From NCBI RefSeq assembly GCF_036885605.1, contig NZ_CP142523.1:4774001-4838000 (forward strand): a stretch of 64,000 nucleotides of DNA, written 5' to 3'. Every line of letters starts with the position of its first letter. Positions within the stretch are counted from its first letter, which is position 1. Below, piece after piece: positions 1 to 8,929 of the stretch. Source of the stretch: Janthinobacterium sp. TB1-E2 (GTDB lineage Bacteria > Pseudomonadota > Gammaproteobacteria > Burkholderiales > Burkholderiaceae_D). Under the pieces are notes generated by a model that made no database searches, was not told the DNA's origin, and saw only the letters and a list, made by a program, of their open reading frames with translations. The translations under genes were made by a program, and so were the position numbers.

Positions 1-124
1 AAAACGAAAAAGCACACAGGCAGCGGCCCGCCACGCCACACATATTCTCTATATGCAACATGTTATTCGGATAATATCCCCCATGGACACCCCCCTACCC
101 ACAGGCCACCATCGATATCCGCCC

Positions 125-1078
125 ATGACTAAGCTACTGGCAGTGCTATTCATCACCCTGATGCCATTTTCCGCAAGCAAAGCGCAAGCGCTCGCCATCG
201 ATGCGCTGCTGACACCGGACATCGGCGGGATCAAGCAGTTTGTGGAAATCAAGACAGATAACTCAAAAAAACCTGTTCTGCTCTTTTTATCGGGCGGACC
301 GGGAAGTTCAATGCTGAAGAATGCGGATGCCTTCACCGCCATCCTGAAAAACAGATTTACGCTGGTGCAGTGGGATCAGCGCGATGCGGGAAAAACCCTG
401 AAACTCAATCCGTCGCCTAGCCAGCCTTCCGTCGCGCAGATGAAGCAGGACACGTATCAGGTCATCACGTTTCTTCAAAAAGAGCTCAGGCAGGAAAAAA
501 TATACTTGCTGGGCAGCTCCTGGGGCAATGTGCTCGGTTTTCATATCGTCGAACAGCATCCGGAACTGCTGCATGCGTATTTCGCCGTCAATCCCGTCGT
601 CAGTCAGCTGGCCAGCGAAAAGGAATTGCTGGCCAATTTGAAGGCGCATTTCCGGGACGATGCCACCGCCAGCAAGGAACTGGCGCAGGTGCATATTCCC
701 TTTCAACAGGATGAAGACCTGTTTTACCTGCGCAAATGGCTTTTCCATCAGGAGGGTAAGGCTTTTGCGACCAGCGATGGCTTCAAGACCGGCTTTCTGC
801 AATGGTCCAAGGCCTGGTCTCCCGTATGGAACGAAGTGATGCACATCGATTTGCCGAAGACCTTGAAGAAAGTCGACTGCCCGGTCTATTTCTTCGTTGG
901 CAAGAACGACATCCAGACGTCCACCCGCATCACGCAAGACTATTTTGAGCAGCTGCAGGCACCAAGGAAGGGGCTGTTTGTATTTGAACAATCGGGACAC
1001 CAGATACACCAGGATGAACCGGAAAAATTCCAGCAGGCGATCATTGGGACCCTGCCGGCACCAATCGCGGCGCGCTGA
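125..1078 (+). CDS. Secreted alpha/beta hydrolase, proline-iminopeptidase-like
   Basis: Alpha/beta-hydrolase fold protein of 317 residues. A hydrophobic N-terminus (MTKLLAVLFITLMP, cut probably after ASKAQA) suggests export. The oxyanion-loop motif GGPGSS (about residues 57-62), the WDQRDAG motif (83-89), the nucleophile elbow GSSWG with Ser132, and a C-terminal SGHQ that probably carries the catalytic His are all visible. The GGPG and DQRxAG motifs are those of the prolyl aminopeptidase (S33) branch, so an N-terminal-proline peptidase or a related hydrolase is likely; the substrate is not known. Upstream in-frame ATGs at 53 and 83 exist. The start at 125 is chosen because it places the signal peptide at the N-terminus; no strong ribosome binding site decides it. 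Confidence 0.8.
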   Translation: MTKLLAVLFITLMPFSASKAQALAIDALLTPDIGGIKQFVEIKTDNSKKPVLLFLSGGPGSSMLKNADAFTAILKNRFTLVQWDQRDAGKTLKLNPSPSQPSVAQMKQDTYQVITFLQKELRQEKIYLLGSSWGNVLGFHIVEQHPELLHAYFAVNPVVSQLASEKELLANLKAHFRDDATASKELAQVHIPFQQDEDLFYLRKWLFHQEGKAFATSDGFKTGFLQWSKAWSPVWNEVMHIDLPKTLKKVDCPVYFFVGKNDIQTSTRITQDYFEQLQAPRKGLFVFEQSGHQIHQDEPEKFQQAIIGTLPAPIAAR

Positions 1079-1083
1079 AATGC

Positions 1084-1113
1084 AAAAAGCCCAACCGGTA
1101 AAGGCTGGGCTTT
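1084..1113 (-). terminator. Rho-independent terminator of the downstream tRNA-Asn
   Basis: The 8-bp stem AAAGCCCA/TGGGCTTT encloses a 12-base loop. Read on the minus strand it is followed by five T, directly after the tRNA-Asn at 1130-1205. Confidence 0.8.
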
Positions 1114-1129
1114 CTGCTACTACGTGTTC

Positions 1130-1205
1130 TGGCTCCCCGACCTGGACTCGAACCAGGGACCTGCGGATTAACAGTCCGTCGCTCTACCAACTGAGCTATC
1201 AGGGA
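1130..1205 (-). tRNA. tRNA-Asn (GTT), copy 2
   Basis: A 76-nt tRNA on the minus strand that begins TCCCTGATAGCTC and ends GGGGAGCCA with encoded CCA. The anticodon loop CTGTTAA gives anticodon GTT (Asn). The D-loop (AGTTGGTAGAG) and T-loop (GGTTCGAGTCC) are standard and the acceptor stem pairs TCCCTGA with TCGGGGA, which includes one G-T pair. It is identical in sequence to the copy at 1341-1416. Confidence 0.97.
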
Positions 1206-1216
1206 AAAGAGGCCGT

Positions 1217-1245
1217 ATTATATAGGCCAAAGCTGGCCCTGTCCA
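1217..1245 (-). promoter_or_regulatory. Promoter of tRNA-Asn copy 2
   Basis: On the minus strand there is a -35 TGGACA (1240-1245), a 17-bp spacer and a perfect -10 TATAAT (1217-1222), 11 bases before the mature tRNA 5' end. So this copy does not depend on read-through from the first copy. Confidence 0.8.
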
Positions 1246-1302
1246 GATTTCCATAGGGAAAATCTTATCTTGCCGCAAGCCACACGCCGGCGCCGCAAAA
1301 AC

Positions 1303-1333
1303 AAAAAAGGCCACGTTTTTCAACGTGGCCTTT
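1303..1333 (-). terminator. Rho-independent terminator of tRNA-Asn copy 1
   Basis: The 12-bp perfect stem AAAGGCCACGTT/AACGTGGCCTTT is followed on the minus strand by a T run. It sits 7 bases after the tRNA-Asn at 1341-1416. Confidence 0.88.
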
Positions 1334-1340
1334 CGAATTC

Positions 1341-1416
1341 TGGCTCCCCGACCTGGACTCGAACCAGGGACCTGCGGATTAACAGTCCGTCGCTCTACCA
1401 ACTGAGCTATCAGGGA
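1341..1416 (-). tRNA. tRNA-Asn (GTT), copy 1
   Basis: A 76-nt tRNA on the minus strand with anticodon GTT and encoded CCA end, identical to the copy at 1130-1205. The 5' leader (TATAAT ... GCCTCTTTTCCCTG) also matches that of the second copy, so the duplication included the promoter core. The terminators and the -35 regions have diverged. Confidence 0.97.
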
Positions 1417-1427
1417 AAAGAGGCAAT

Positions 1428-1456
1428 ATTATATGTCGCTTGTTCCATATTTGCAA
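1428..1456 (-). promoter_or_regulatory. Promoter of tRNA-Asn copy 1
   Basis: On the minus strand there is a -35 TTGCAA (1451-1456), a 17-bp spacer and a -10 TATAAT (1428-1433), 11 bases before the tRNA 5' end. Confidence 0.8.
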
Positions 1457-1547
1457 GACCGACACTGCATCATCACAAACACGGCCATCGCCGACTTTCT
1501 ACCGCCATCAGCGCCGCACTTGCATGCAGCGCCGAAGAAGCAAGATA

Positions 1548-2762
1548 TTAAAGCACTTTGGCGATCGCGTCAATGACGATGTCGATATTGCGCGAGTTCA
1601 ATGCTGCCACGCAGATACGGCCCGTGTCGACGGCGTAGATCGATTGCTCTCGCAAGGACGCCACCTGCTCCTTGGTGAGACCCGAGTACGAGAACATGCC
1701 GATTTGCTGGCGCACGAATTCGAAGTCGTGGCCTGGCGCCTTGGCTTTCAGCTTTTCCACGAAGGCATTGCGCATTTCACGGATGCGCACGCGCATGCCG
1801 GCCAGTTCCTCTTCCCACAACTGGCGCAGTTCTGGCGTAGCCAGCACGGTGGCGACCACCTTGCCGCCGTGTACTGGCGGATTCGAGTAGTTGGTGCGCA
1901 CGACACGCTTCAGCTGCGACAGCAAACGGGCCGCTTCGTCGGCGCTTGAGGCGACGACGCTCAGGGCGCCCACGCGCTCGCCGTACAGCGAGAACGATTT
2001 CGAGAACGAATTCGATACCAGCAGCGGGCCGCCCGCGTCGGCGAAGCGGCGCACCACGGCGCCGTCTTCGGCGATGCCGTTGGCGAAGCCTTGGTAGGCC
2101 ATGTCCAGGAACGGCACCAGGCCGCGCGAGGTCACCACGCTGATGATCTGATCCCACTGGGCCACGCTCAGGTCGGCGCCGGTCGGGTTGTGACAGCACG
2201 CGTGCAGCACGACGATGGAGCCGGCTGGCATGGCGTTCAGGCTGGCCAGCATGCCGTCGAAGTTCACGCCATGGGTGGCGGCATCGTAGTAGGTGTAGTT
2301 ATTGACGACGAAACCGGCGTTCTCGAACAGCGCGCGGTGGTTTTCCCAGCTCGGGTCGCTGATGTAGACTTGCGCGCCCGGCGCGAAACGCTGCAGGAAG
2401 TCGGCACCGATCTTCAGTGCGCCCGTGCCGCCGATGGCTTGCACGGTGACGGCGCGGCGCTCTTGAATTACGGCGCTATCGGCGCCAAATACGAGTTCTT
2501 GCACAGCCTTGTCGTAGGCGGCAAGGCCTTCGATCGGCAGATAGGTGCGTGGCGCCGCCTGTTCGATCAGGATGGCTTCCGCCTTGCGTACGCAAGCTAA
2601 CAGAGGCACTTTGCCGTTGTCGTCATAATAGACGCCAACGCCCAGATTGATTTTGGCGGGATTCTGGTCCGCGTTAAATGCTTCGGTGATGCCCAGGATC
2701 GGGTCGCGTGGGGCCATCTCGATGGCGCTAAACAGACTGGCAGAAACAGTTGGGTTCGTCAT
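1548..2762 (-). CDS. Class I aromatic/aspartate aminotransferase
   Basis: PLP-dependent transaminase of 404 residues in the AspC/TyrB (class I) family. It would move the amino group between aspartate or an aromatic amino acid and 2-oxoglutarate in the cytoplasm. The N-terminal signature APRDPILG, the cofactor-lysine motif SFSKSFSLYGERVG with Lys255, the HNPTG motif (191-195) and the GRIC motif near the C-terminus are all in place. Length matches the family (about 397-400). The start ATG at 2762 (MTNPTVSASLF) is preferred over an in-frame GTG at 2795 because the family begins close to the SLF..IE motif. Sequence alone does not separate TyrB from AspC specificity. Confidence 0.9.
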   Translation of the reverse strand: MTNPTVSASLFSAIEMAPRDPILGITEAFNADQNPAKINLGVGVYYDDNGKVPLLACVRKAEAILIEQAAPRTYLPIEGLAAYDKAVQELVFGADSAVIQERRAVTVQAIGGTGALKIGADFLQRFAPGAQVYISDPSWENHRALFENAGFVVNNYTYYDAATHGVNFDGMLASLNAMPAGSIVVLHACCHNPTGADLSVAQWDQIISVVTSRGLVPFLDMAYQGFANGIAEDGAVVRRFADAGGPLLVSNSFSKSFSLYGERVGALSVVASSADEAARLLSQLKRVVRTNYSNPPVHGGKVVATVLATPELRQLWEEELAGMRVRIREMRNAFVEKLKAKAPGHDFEFVRQQIGMFSYSGLTKEQVASLREQSIYAVDTGRICVAALNSRNIDIVIDAIAKVL

Positions 2763-2874
2763 GATAAGATTGGATTCGATTGGAAGCAGGTTCACAGCGG
2801 AGTTGTAGACAGCGCCCCAAAATACAACGCCAGGGCCGCCAGCAGAGCACTATTCTAACAAAGGTCTGATTCAC

Positions 2875-4968
2875 ATGCCCGAATTATCTACCGCCAGCGA
2901 GGCGGAAAGCGCAATTATCTCTTTCCCGGACTCCCCGTTCAAGCTGCACCAGCCCTTCCCTCCGGCCGGTGACCAGCCCACGGCAATCGACCAGTTGTCA
3001 GAGGGGATTGCCGACGGACTGGCCTTCCAGACCCTGCTGGGCGTGACCGGTTCGGGCAAGACCTACACCATGGCCAACGTCATCGCGCGCATGGGCCGGC
3101 CCGCCATCGTCTTTGCGCCGAACAAGACCCTGGCCGCGCAGCTGTACAGCGAGTTCCGCGACTTTTTCCCGCAAAACGCGGTCGAATACTTCGTCAGCTA
3201 CTACGATTACTACCAGCCTGAAGCCTACGTGCCGCAGCGCGACCTGTTCATCGAAAAGGACTCGTCGATCAACGAGCATATCGAGCAGATGCGCCTGTCG
3301 TGCACCAAGTCGCTGATGGAACGGCGCGACGTCATCATCGTCGCCACCGTCTCGGCCATCTACGGTATCGGTAACCCGAACGAATACCACCAGATGATCC
3401 TGACGTTGCGCGTCAAAGACAAAGTCGCCCAGCGCGACGTCATCGCGCGCCTGATCCAGATGCAGTACACGCGCAACGAGGTCGATTTCGGCCGCGGCAC
3501 CTTCCGCGTGCGCGGCGATACCATCGACATCTTCCCCGCCGAGCATGCGGAGCTGGCCGTGCGCCTGGAAATGTTCGACGACGAAATCGAATCGATCCAG
3601 CTGTTCGACCCGCTGACGGGCCGCGTACGCCAGAAAATCCCCCGCTTCACCGTGTATCCGGGCTCGCACTATGTGACGCCCCGCTCCACCGTGCTGCGCG
3701 CCGTGGAAACCATCAAGGACGAGCTGCGCGAGCGCCTCGAGTTCTTCCGCAAGGAAAATAAACTGATCGAAGAGCAGCGGCTCGAGCAGCGTACGCGCTT
3801 CGACCTGGAAATGATGGCGGAAATCGGTTTCACCAAGGGTATCGAGAACTACTCGCGCCACCTGTCCGGCGCGCTGCCGGGCGAACCGCCGCCGACCCTG
3901 GTCGACTACCTGCCGCCCGACGCCATCATGTTCCTCGACGAGTCGCACGTGCTGACGGGCCAGTTGAGCGCCATGTACAACGGCGACCGCTCGCGCAAGA
4001 CGAACCTCGTCGACTACGGCTTCCGCCTGCCGTCGGCGCTCGACAACCGGCCCTTGAAATTCGAGGAATTCGAGCAGAAGATGCGCCAGACCGTGTTCGT
4101 CTCGGCCACGCCGGCCGAATACGAAAAGACGCATTCCGACCAGGTGGTCGAACAGGTCGTGCGGCCCACGGGCCTGGTCGACCCGCAGATCATCGTGCGC
4201 CCGGCCAGCAGCCAGGTGGACGACCTGATGTCGGAAATCGTCGAGCGCATCAAGAAGGACGAACGCGTGCTGGTGACGACCCTGACCAAGCGCATGTCCG
4301 AGCAATTGACGGAATACCTGGGCGACCATGGCATCAAGGTGCGCTACCTGCACAGCGATATCGAAACGGTGGAGCGCGTGGAAATCCTGCGCGACCTGCG
4401 CCTGGGCACGTTCGACGTGCTCGTGGGGATCAACCTGCTGCGCGAGGGCCTGGACTTGCCGGAAGTGTCGCTGGTCGCCATCCTCGACGCGGACAAGGAA
4501 GGCTTTTTGCGCTCCGAGCGCAGCCTGATCCAGACCATCGGCCGCGCCGCGCGTAACCTGAACGGCACGGCAATTTTGTACGGCGACCGCATCACGGACT
4601 CCATGCGCCGTGCCATAGACGAGACGGAACGCCGCCGCGCCAAGCAGATCGCCTTCAATACGGCGAATAACATCATCCCGATCGGCGTGAAGAAATCGAT
4701 CCGCGAAATGATCGACGGCGTCTACAGCCCGCAGGAAGCGCGCGAAACCCTGCAAGTGGCGCAGGAAGCGGCCAAGTTCGAAGCCATGAGCGAGAAGCAG
4801 GTCAGCAAGGAAATCAAGCGCCTGGAAAAACTGATGGTCGACCACGCCAAGAACCTCGAGTTCGAAAAGGCGGCGCAAGTGCGCGACCAGCTGCATATCC
4901 TCAAGCAGCAGCTGTTTGGCGCACCGGGCACCGACAATGTGGCATCGATACTGGGTAGGTCGGATTAG
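2875..4968 (+). CDS. uvrB: UvrABC system protein B
   Basis: Helicase-like damage-verification subunit of nucleotide excision repair, 697 residues. It is loaded on DNA by UvrA and recruits UvrC. Visible features are the Walker A GVTGSGKT (56-63), the [13 protein letters not shown] beta-hairpin region, DESH in the Walker B position, helicase motif VI (QTIGRAARN) and the C-terminal UVR domain ([21 protein letters not shown]) that contacts UvrC. Ribosome binding AAAGG lies about 10 bases upstream. The last residues (GRSD) and the TAG stop are encoded by the left end of a REP-type repeat. No clear LexA box is seen upstream, so SOS control is not evident. Confidence 0.98.
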   Translation: MPELSTASEAESAIISFPDSPFKLHQPFPPAGDQPTAIDQLSEGIADGLAFQTLLGVTGSGKTYTMANVIARMGRPAIVFAPNKTLAAQLYSEFRDFFPQNAVEYFVSYYDYYQPEAYVPQRDLFIEKDSSINEHIEQMRLSCTKSLMERRDVIIVATVSAIYGIGNPNEYHQMILTLRVKDKVAQRDVIARLIQMQYTRNEVDFGRGTFRVRGDTIDIFPAEHAELAVRLEMFDDEIESIQLFDPLTGRVRQKIPRFTVYPGSHYVTPRSTVLRAVETIKDELRERLEFFRKENKLIEEQRLEQRTRFDLEMMAEIGFTKGIENYSRHLSGALPGEPPPTLVDYLPPDAIMFLDESHVLTGQLSAMYNGDRSRKTNLVDYGFRLPSALDNRPLKFEEFEQKMRQTVFVSATPAEYEKTHSDQVVEQVVRPTGLVDPQIIVRPASSQVDDLMSEIVERIKKDERVLVTTLTKRMSEQLTEYLGDHGIKVRYLHSDIETVERVEILRDLRLGTFDVLVGINLLREGLDLPEVSLVAILDADKEGFLRSERSLIQTIGRAARNLNGTAILYGDRITDSMRRAIDETERRRAKQIAFNTANNIIPIGVKKSIREMIDGVYSPQEARETLQVAQEAAKFEAMSEKQVSKEIKRLEKLMVDHAKNLEFEKAAQVRDQLHILKQQLFGAPGTDNVASILGRSD

Positions 4969-5050
4969 GCCCTGCGGGCCGTAATCCGACAACATCGTTG
5001 GCGCCGGTGGCGGTGTCGGATTACGCGGCCTTGCCGCTAATCCGACCTAC
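4955..5050. repeat. REP-type doublet (two inverted palindromic units)
   Basis: The element starts GTAGGTCGGATTAG (4955-4968) and ends with its exact reverse complement CTAATCCGACCTAC (5037-5050). Each end is itself a hairpin: 4959-4990 pairs GTCGGATTA with TAATCCGAC around a GC-rich tip, and 5015-5046 does the same. The two units face each other across 24 bases (4991-5014). It provides the uvrB stop codon and may act as a transcript-end structure. A single related unit lies at 36573-36610. Confidence 0.85.
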
Positions 5051-5102
5051 TTGAAAAGCCTTGACCGCACCAGCGCCTACAGATTGCTGTCCATGCTTTG
5101 CC

Positions 5103-5597
5103 CTACTCCGGCAGCGAATAGTCGATATCGTAGAAATGCTGGCCGTTTTCAATGCGGATGGCCAGCGTCCCGCTGATGCCCGTCAGTTGCCCCGTGCCGG
5201 AATGCGGCACGATGACGATGGACAGCTGCTGCTTGCCATCGGCCATGGTGCCCGCATGCTGCGCCACGAAGCTGCCTTCCCTGCCCTGCAGCACGCCCGT
5301 GATGGCTTCCATGGCGACGTAGCCGGCCGCGCCCTTGGTGTCGGTGACGGCGCTGAGCATCTCCCCCTTGGCCGTGGCGACCAGGTCGCCGGCATAGACT
5401 TTGTCGAGCAGTACCTTGCCCAAGGTCGTGCGCCCCGCACGCTGCGGCGCCGCGGATGGCGTCATGGTGATGCTGAAACTTCCCGTGGCGTGCACTGGCA
5501 TGCGATGATCTCCCTCTGCAGACGAGGCGGCGCCGGCCGGCGCCACCGATAGACAACATGCGGCCAGCACCAGGCCGGACAAGCTGTGTGATTTCAT
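5103..5597 (-). CDS. Secreted DUF3224-like protein
   Basis: Small exported protein of 164 residues. A signal peptide is evident (MKSHSLSGLVLAACCLSVAP, cut near AGAA). The body (ATGSFSITMTP, DKVYAGDLVATAKGEMLSA, GYVAMEAITGVLQGREGSFVAQHAG, GISGTLAIRI) has the pattern I associate with DUF3224 proteins, a small beta-barrel family related to allene-oxide-cyclase-like folds, of unknown role. A ribosome binding site AAGGGG is 4 bases before the ATG. It is divergent from the AraC-type regulator at 5654, which may control it (inference). Confidence 0.75.
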   Translation of the reverse strand: MKSHSLSGLVLAACCLSVAPAGAASSAEGDHRMPVHATGSFSITMTPSAAPQRAGRTTLGKVLLDKVYAGDLVATAKGEMLSAVTDTKGAAGYVAMEAITGVLQGREGSFVAQHAGTMADGKQQLSIVIVPHSGTGQLTGISGTLAIRIENGQHFYDIDYSLPE

Positions 5598-5653
5598 GAT
5601 CCCCTTTCAATCGATGCGAGAGAACCATCTTATTGCCGCGCAGGAGACAAATA

Positions 5654-6496
5654 TTGGATAAAACCGACAACACGCGCAATGTGCTCGCCGCGCGCGGCCA
5701 GGCGCCGAAGGGCATCGTCGACCCGCAGGCGGCGGCGCGCCGCATACGGCTGGCGACCTATGCGCCGGACACCGCGCTGGCGCCGTTCGTCGAGTACTTC
5801 TGGGTGGTGGAATGGGACAGGCGGGGCTGCGCGCCGGAGACGCAGCGCGTGCTGCCGTACCCGAACGCTCACCTGGTGTTCGACCTTGGGCGCACGGCCA
5901 TCCATGGCGTCGTGCGCGGCGCCTTTGACAGGCCGTTGACCGGTGCGGGCAAGGTGCTGGGCGTGCGTTTCGCGCCGGGCGGCCTGCGCCCGTTCATCAG
6001 CCAGCCCCTGTCGTCATTCACCGATACGACCATCGCCGCCGATGCCCTGCTGGACATGCCGGCAGGGCAAGCCGAGGCGCTCGTGCTGGGGCAAGCCGGC
6101 GATGCGGCCATGGTGGCGCAGGCACAGGCGTTGCTGCTGGCCAGGCTGCCGCAGGTCGATGACGCGGCCCTGCTGGCCGCCAGGCTGACTGCCGCGGCGG
6201 CGGCCCACAATGGCCCGGCGAGCGTGGCGCAGCTGTGCGAAAAAATGGATATCGGCGAACGCCGGCTGCAGCGCCTGTTCGCCAACTACGTGGGCGTGCC
6301 GCCGAAGTGGGTGATCCAGCGCTACCGCCTGCAGGAAGCGATCTGGCGCCTGGCGCAGCCCGATGCGCCCGACCTGGCCAGCCTGGCGCATGCACTGGGC
6401 TTTTTTGACCAGGCCCATTTCAGCCGCAGCTTTGTGGAGCTGGTGGGCAGCACGCCGCTCGACTATCGCCGCTCGCAACTGCCGACAGCCGCCTAG
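5654..6496 (+). CDS. AraC-family transcriptional regulator
   Basis: Regulator of 280 residues. The N-terminal half (PFVEYFWVVEWDRRG ... PYPNAHLVFDLG ... GVRFAPGGLRPFI) is the conserved sensor domain found in many AraC-type proteins of this length. The C-terminal half holds two helix-turn-helix units (VAQLCEKMDIGERRLQRLF and LASLAHALGFFDQAHFSRSF) followed by the family ending FVELVGSTPLDYR. A TTG start at 5654 is chosen because AGGAGA lies six bases upstream (5642-5647); an earlier in-frame TTG at 5633 has no such site. The target is unknown. The divergent secreted DUF3224-like gene is the obvious candidate. Confidence 0.85.
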   Translation: MDKTDNTRNVLAARGQAPKGIVDPQAAARRIRLATYAPDTALAPFVEYFWVVEWDRRGCAPETQRVLPYPNAHLVFDLGRTAIHGVVRGAFDRPLTGAGKVLGVRFAPGGLRPFISQPLSSFTDTTIAADALLDMPAGQAEALVLGQAGDAAMVAQAQALLLARLPQVDDAALLAARLTAAAAAHNGPASVAQLCEKMDIGERRLQRLFANYVGVPPKWVIQRYRLQEAIWRLAQPDAPDLASLAHALGFFDQAHFSRSFVELVGSTPLDYRRSQLPTAA

Positions 6497-7476
6497 CCGG
6501 CCGCTTTCACGTCGTCGATATACGCGCGGATGATGCTGGCGAAATCCGCATCGGCCGTCAAGCCCAGCGCCTCGGCGCGTTGGGTATCCCAGGCGCCGGG
6601 CCAGCTCTTGACGATGCGCTCGACGGCCAGATCAGGCGCATAGCTGATGCGCTTTGTTACTTCGCTGCCGGCCACCTGTTCCAGTGCGGCGATCATCTCG
6701 CCCACGCTCACGCTCAAACCCGGCAAGTTCACCGTGCGGCTGGCTCCGAAGGCCTCGCCCGCCAGTTCATGGCCGGCGATCAGCGACGCGATGGCGCCGC
6801 GCGGCGACAGCAGCCACAGACGCAGATCGGTGGACACGGGGCACACGGCCGCCTCGCCATTCAACGGTTCGCGGATGATGCCGCTGGCGAACGACGATGC
6901 CGCCTTGTTCGGTTTGCCGGGACGTATGCTGATGGTCGGCAGGCGCAGCACGCGGCCGTCGACGAAGCCGCGGCGACTGTAATCGTTGAGCAACAATTCG
7001 CCGATGGCCTTTTGCGCGCCGTACGACGATTGCGGGTTCAGGGCGGTGGTGTCCTGCACCACGTCCGGCAGCTTGCCGCCGTACACGGCCACGGAACTGG
7101 TAAACACGACCTTCGGCTTGTGTCCCAGTTCGCGGCAGATGTCGAGCAGCAGTCGCGAGGCGTCAAGGTTGATGCGCATGCCCAGCTCGAAATCGGCTTC
7201 CGCCTGGCCGCTGACGATGGCGGCCAGGTGGAAGATCGAGCTGGTCTGCGCATCGATGGTGGCACGCATCAAGGCGCCGTCGGCGATGTCGCCCGTGACC
7301 ACTTTGACGCGCGCATCGTTAAAGCCATGCGCGGCCACCACGTCGACCAGTACCAGCTCGCTGATCGTTTGCAACTGGCCGTGGCTGTCCGTCAGCTGGC
7401 CTTGCGCCAGCAACTGGCGCGCCAAGCGCTGTCCGAGGAAACCGGCGCCGCCGGTAATCAGTACTTTCATGTTCAT
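6493..7476 (-). CDS. denD: D-erythronate dehydrogenase
   Basis: NAD-dependent short-chain (epimerase-type) dehydrogenase of 327 residues that oxidises D-erythronate at C2 to 2-oxo-tetronate. It has the Rossmann motif GGAGFLG near the N-terminus, the catalytic Ser of [14 protein letters not shown] (catalytic Tyr and Lys) and the substrate-loop [12 protein letters not shown]. The assignment to DenD instead of a sugar epimerase follows from its place as last gene of an otnI-otnC-otnK-ltnD operon. Its start overlaps the otnI stop by 4 bases, so translation is probably coupled. It feeds the same OtnI-OtnK-OtnC route as L-threonate. Confidence 0.88.
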   Translation of the reverse strand: MNMKVLITGGAGFLGQRLARQLLAQGQLTDSHGQLQTISELVLVDVVAAHGFNDARVKVVTGDIADGALMRATIDAQTSSIFHLAAIVSGQAEADFELGMRINLDASRLLLDICRELGHKPKVVFTSSVAVYGGKLPDVVQDTTALNPQSSYGAQKAIGELLLNDYSRRGFVDGRVLRLPTISIRPGKPNKAASSFASGIIREPLNGEAAVCPVSTDLRLWLLSPRGAIASLIAGHELAGEAFGASRTVNLPGLSVSVGEMIAALEQVAGSEVTKRISYAPDLAVERIVKSWPGAWDTQRAEALGLTADADFASIIRAYIDDVKAAG

Positions 7477-8264
7477 GCTCCTTGTTTGTTGTTGTAAGCG
7501 GCCAGCCAGCCCAGGCCATCCTGAGTACGCCCGCGCGGACGGTATTCGCAGCCGATCCAGCCCTCGTAGCCGAGGTCATCCAGCAGTTTGAACAGATACG
7601 GGTAGTTGACTTCGCCATCGTCCGGCTCATTGCGCGCCGGGACGCTGGCGATCTGCACGTGGCCGATGCCGTCGAAGTTGTTCTTGAACGTCATGGCGAT
7701 ATCGCCCTCGACGATCTGCGTGTGGTAAAAATCCATCTGCACCTTGACGTTGGCCGCGCCCGACTCCAGGCGCAGCGCATGGCCCTGTGCCTGCGTGACG
7801 AGGAAGTAGCCGGGCATGTCGCGCCCGTTGATCGGTTCGATCAGCAGCTCAAGGCCATGCTCGCCCACGGCCTGGGCCGCGTACCGCAGGTTGGCCAGGT
7901 AGGTGGCGCGGTGCAGCTTGACGTCGGCGCCCACGGGCAGCAGGCCCGCCATCATGTGCACGCGCGGCGTGCCCAGCGCCAGCGCATACTCGATGGCGCG
8001 TGCCACGCCGGCACGGAATTCTTCTTCGCGGCCCGGCAGCGAAGCGATGCCACGCTCACCGGCCGCCCAGTCGCCCGGCGGCAGGTTGAACAGCACATTT
8101 AGCAAACCGTGCTCGCGCAGCCAGCCGGCCACTTCCTGCGGCGCGTGGTCATACGGGAACAGGAATTCGACGCCTTTAAAACCCGCTTGCGCGGCGGCGG
8201 CAAAGCGCTGCGGGAAAGGGACTTCGTTGAACATCATGGTCAAATTGGCGGCAAAACGGGGCAT
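7473..8264 (-). CDS. otnI: 2-oxo-tetronate isomerase
   Basis: TIM-barrel sugar-acid isomerase of 263 residues in the hydroxypyruvate-isomerase-like family. It would convert 2-oxo-tetronate to 3-oxo-tetronate. Family landmarks are the N-terminal [29 protein letters not shown] (metal-binding Glu), [12 protein letters not shown] and GCEYRPRG near the end (second Glu). In E. coli-type annotation it would be called Hyi, but the neighbours otnC and otnK identify the tetronate pathway. It overlaps denD by 4 bases and follows otnC after a gap of 20 bases. Confidence 0.9.
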   Translation of the reverse strand: MPRFAANLTMMFNEVPFPQRFAAAAQAGFKGVEFLFPYDHAPQEVAGWLREHGLLNVLFNLPPGDWAAGERGIASLPGREEEFRAGVARAIEYALALGTPRVHMMAGLLPVGADVKLHRATYLANLRYAAQAVGEHGLELLIEPINGRDMPGYFLVTQAQGHALRLESGAANVKVQMDFYHTQIVEGDIAMTFKNNFDGIGHVQIASVPARNEPDDGEVNYPYLFKLLDDLGYEGWIGCEYRPRGRTQDGLGWLAAYNNKQGA

Positions 8265-8284
8265 GCGGTATCTCCTTGGGAATC

Positions 8285-8929
8285 TTATATGTCGAGTTTG
8301 AACGTGTGCTTCAGGTCAGCGATCTGCGCCGCGTCGAGCGGACGCGTGGGCACGTCACGCAGCAGCAGGAACAGCTTGGCCGTCTCTTCCAGTTCCTCGG
8401 CCGCATACACGGCCGCTTCCAGGCTCGTGCCCGATACGACGGGACCGTGGTTGGCCAGCAGCACGGCCGAGTGCTTGCGCGCCATGGCGCTGATCGCACT
8501 GGCCAGCGCCGGGTCACCGGGCCGGTGATACGGCACCAGCGGCAAGCGTCCCACCTTCATCACGAAATATGGCGTGAGCGGCGGAATGCAGTCGTCATGG
8601 TTCAAGCCGCACATGCACGACACGGCGGCCGAATGGGTCGAGTGCAAGTGCACGATGGCGCCGGCGCTGCCCCGCTCTTCATACATGGCGCGGTGCAGGA
8701 ACGCCTCTTTTGACGGCGGCGCGCCGCTGATCAAATTGCCGTCCCAATCGAGCTTGGACAATTGCGCGGGATCGAGCCGTCCCAGGCTGGCGTTCGTCGG
8801 CGTGAGCAGCCAGCCGTCATCCAGGCGCACGCTCAGGTTGCCGCTGCTGCCGGCCGTCAAGCCCCGCTCGAACAGCGACTTGCCGAAGTCGACGATCAGC
8901 TCGCGCTGGCGCGATTCGGTGGCGCTCAT
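8285..8929 (-). CDS. otnC: 3-oxo-tetronate 4-phosphate decarboxylase
   Basis: Class II aldolase/adducin-family enzyme of 214 residues that decarboxylates 3-oxo-tetronate 4-phosphate to dihydroxyacetone phosphate, linking the pathway to glycolysis. Motifs are [13 protein letters not shown] (phosphate-binding), the zinc-ligand motif HLHSTHS and a third ligand in LLANHGPVV. The start ATG at 8929 overlaps the otnK stop in an ATGA, and it matches the family N-terminus ([16 protein letters not shown]). It sits in the middle of the operon. Confidence 0.9.
   Translation of the reverse strand: MSATESRQRELIVDFGKSLFERGLTAGSSGNLSVRLDDGWLLTPTNASLGRLDPAQLSKLDWDGNLISGAPPSKEAFLHRAMYEERGSAGAIVHLHSTHSAAVSCMCGLNHDDCIPPLTPYFVMKVGRLPLVPYHRPGDPALASAISAMARKHSAVLLANHGPVVSGTSLEAAVYAAEELEETAKLFLLLRDVPTRPLDAAQIADLKHTFKLDI

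Noticed and set aside
2763-2874. SOS (LexA) box upstream of uvrB
   Set aside because: No CTG-N10-CAG sequence of adequate AT content was found in the intergenic region.
2998-4995. Open frame of 665 codons antisense to uvrB
   Set aside because: It is a shadow of a GC-rich gene. The translation is full of His/Arg/Val/Gln runs with no domain, and uvrB on the other strand is certain.
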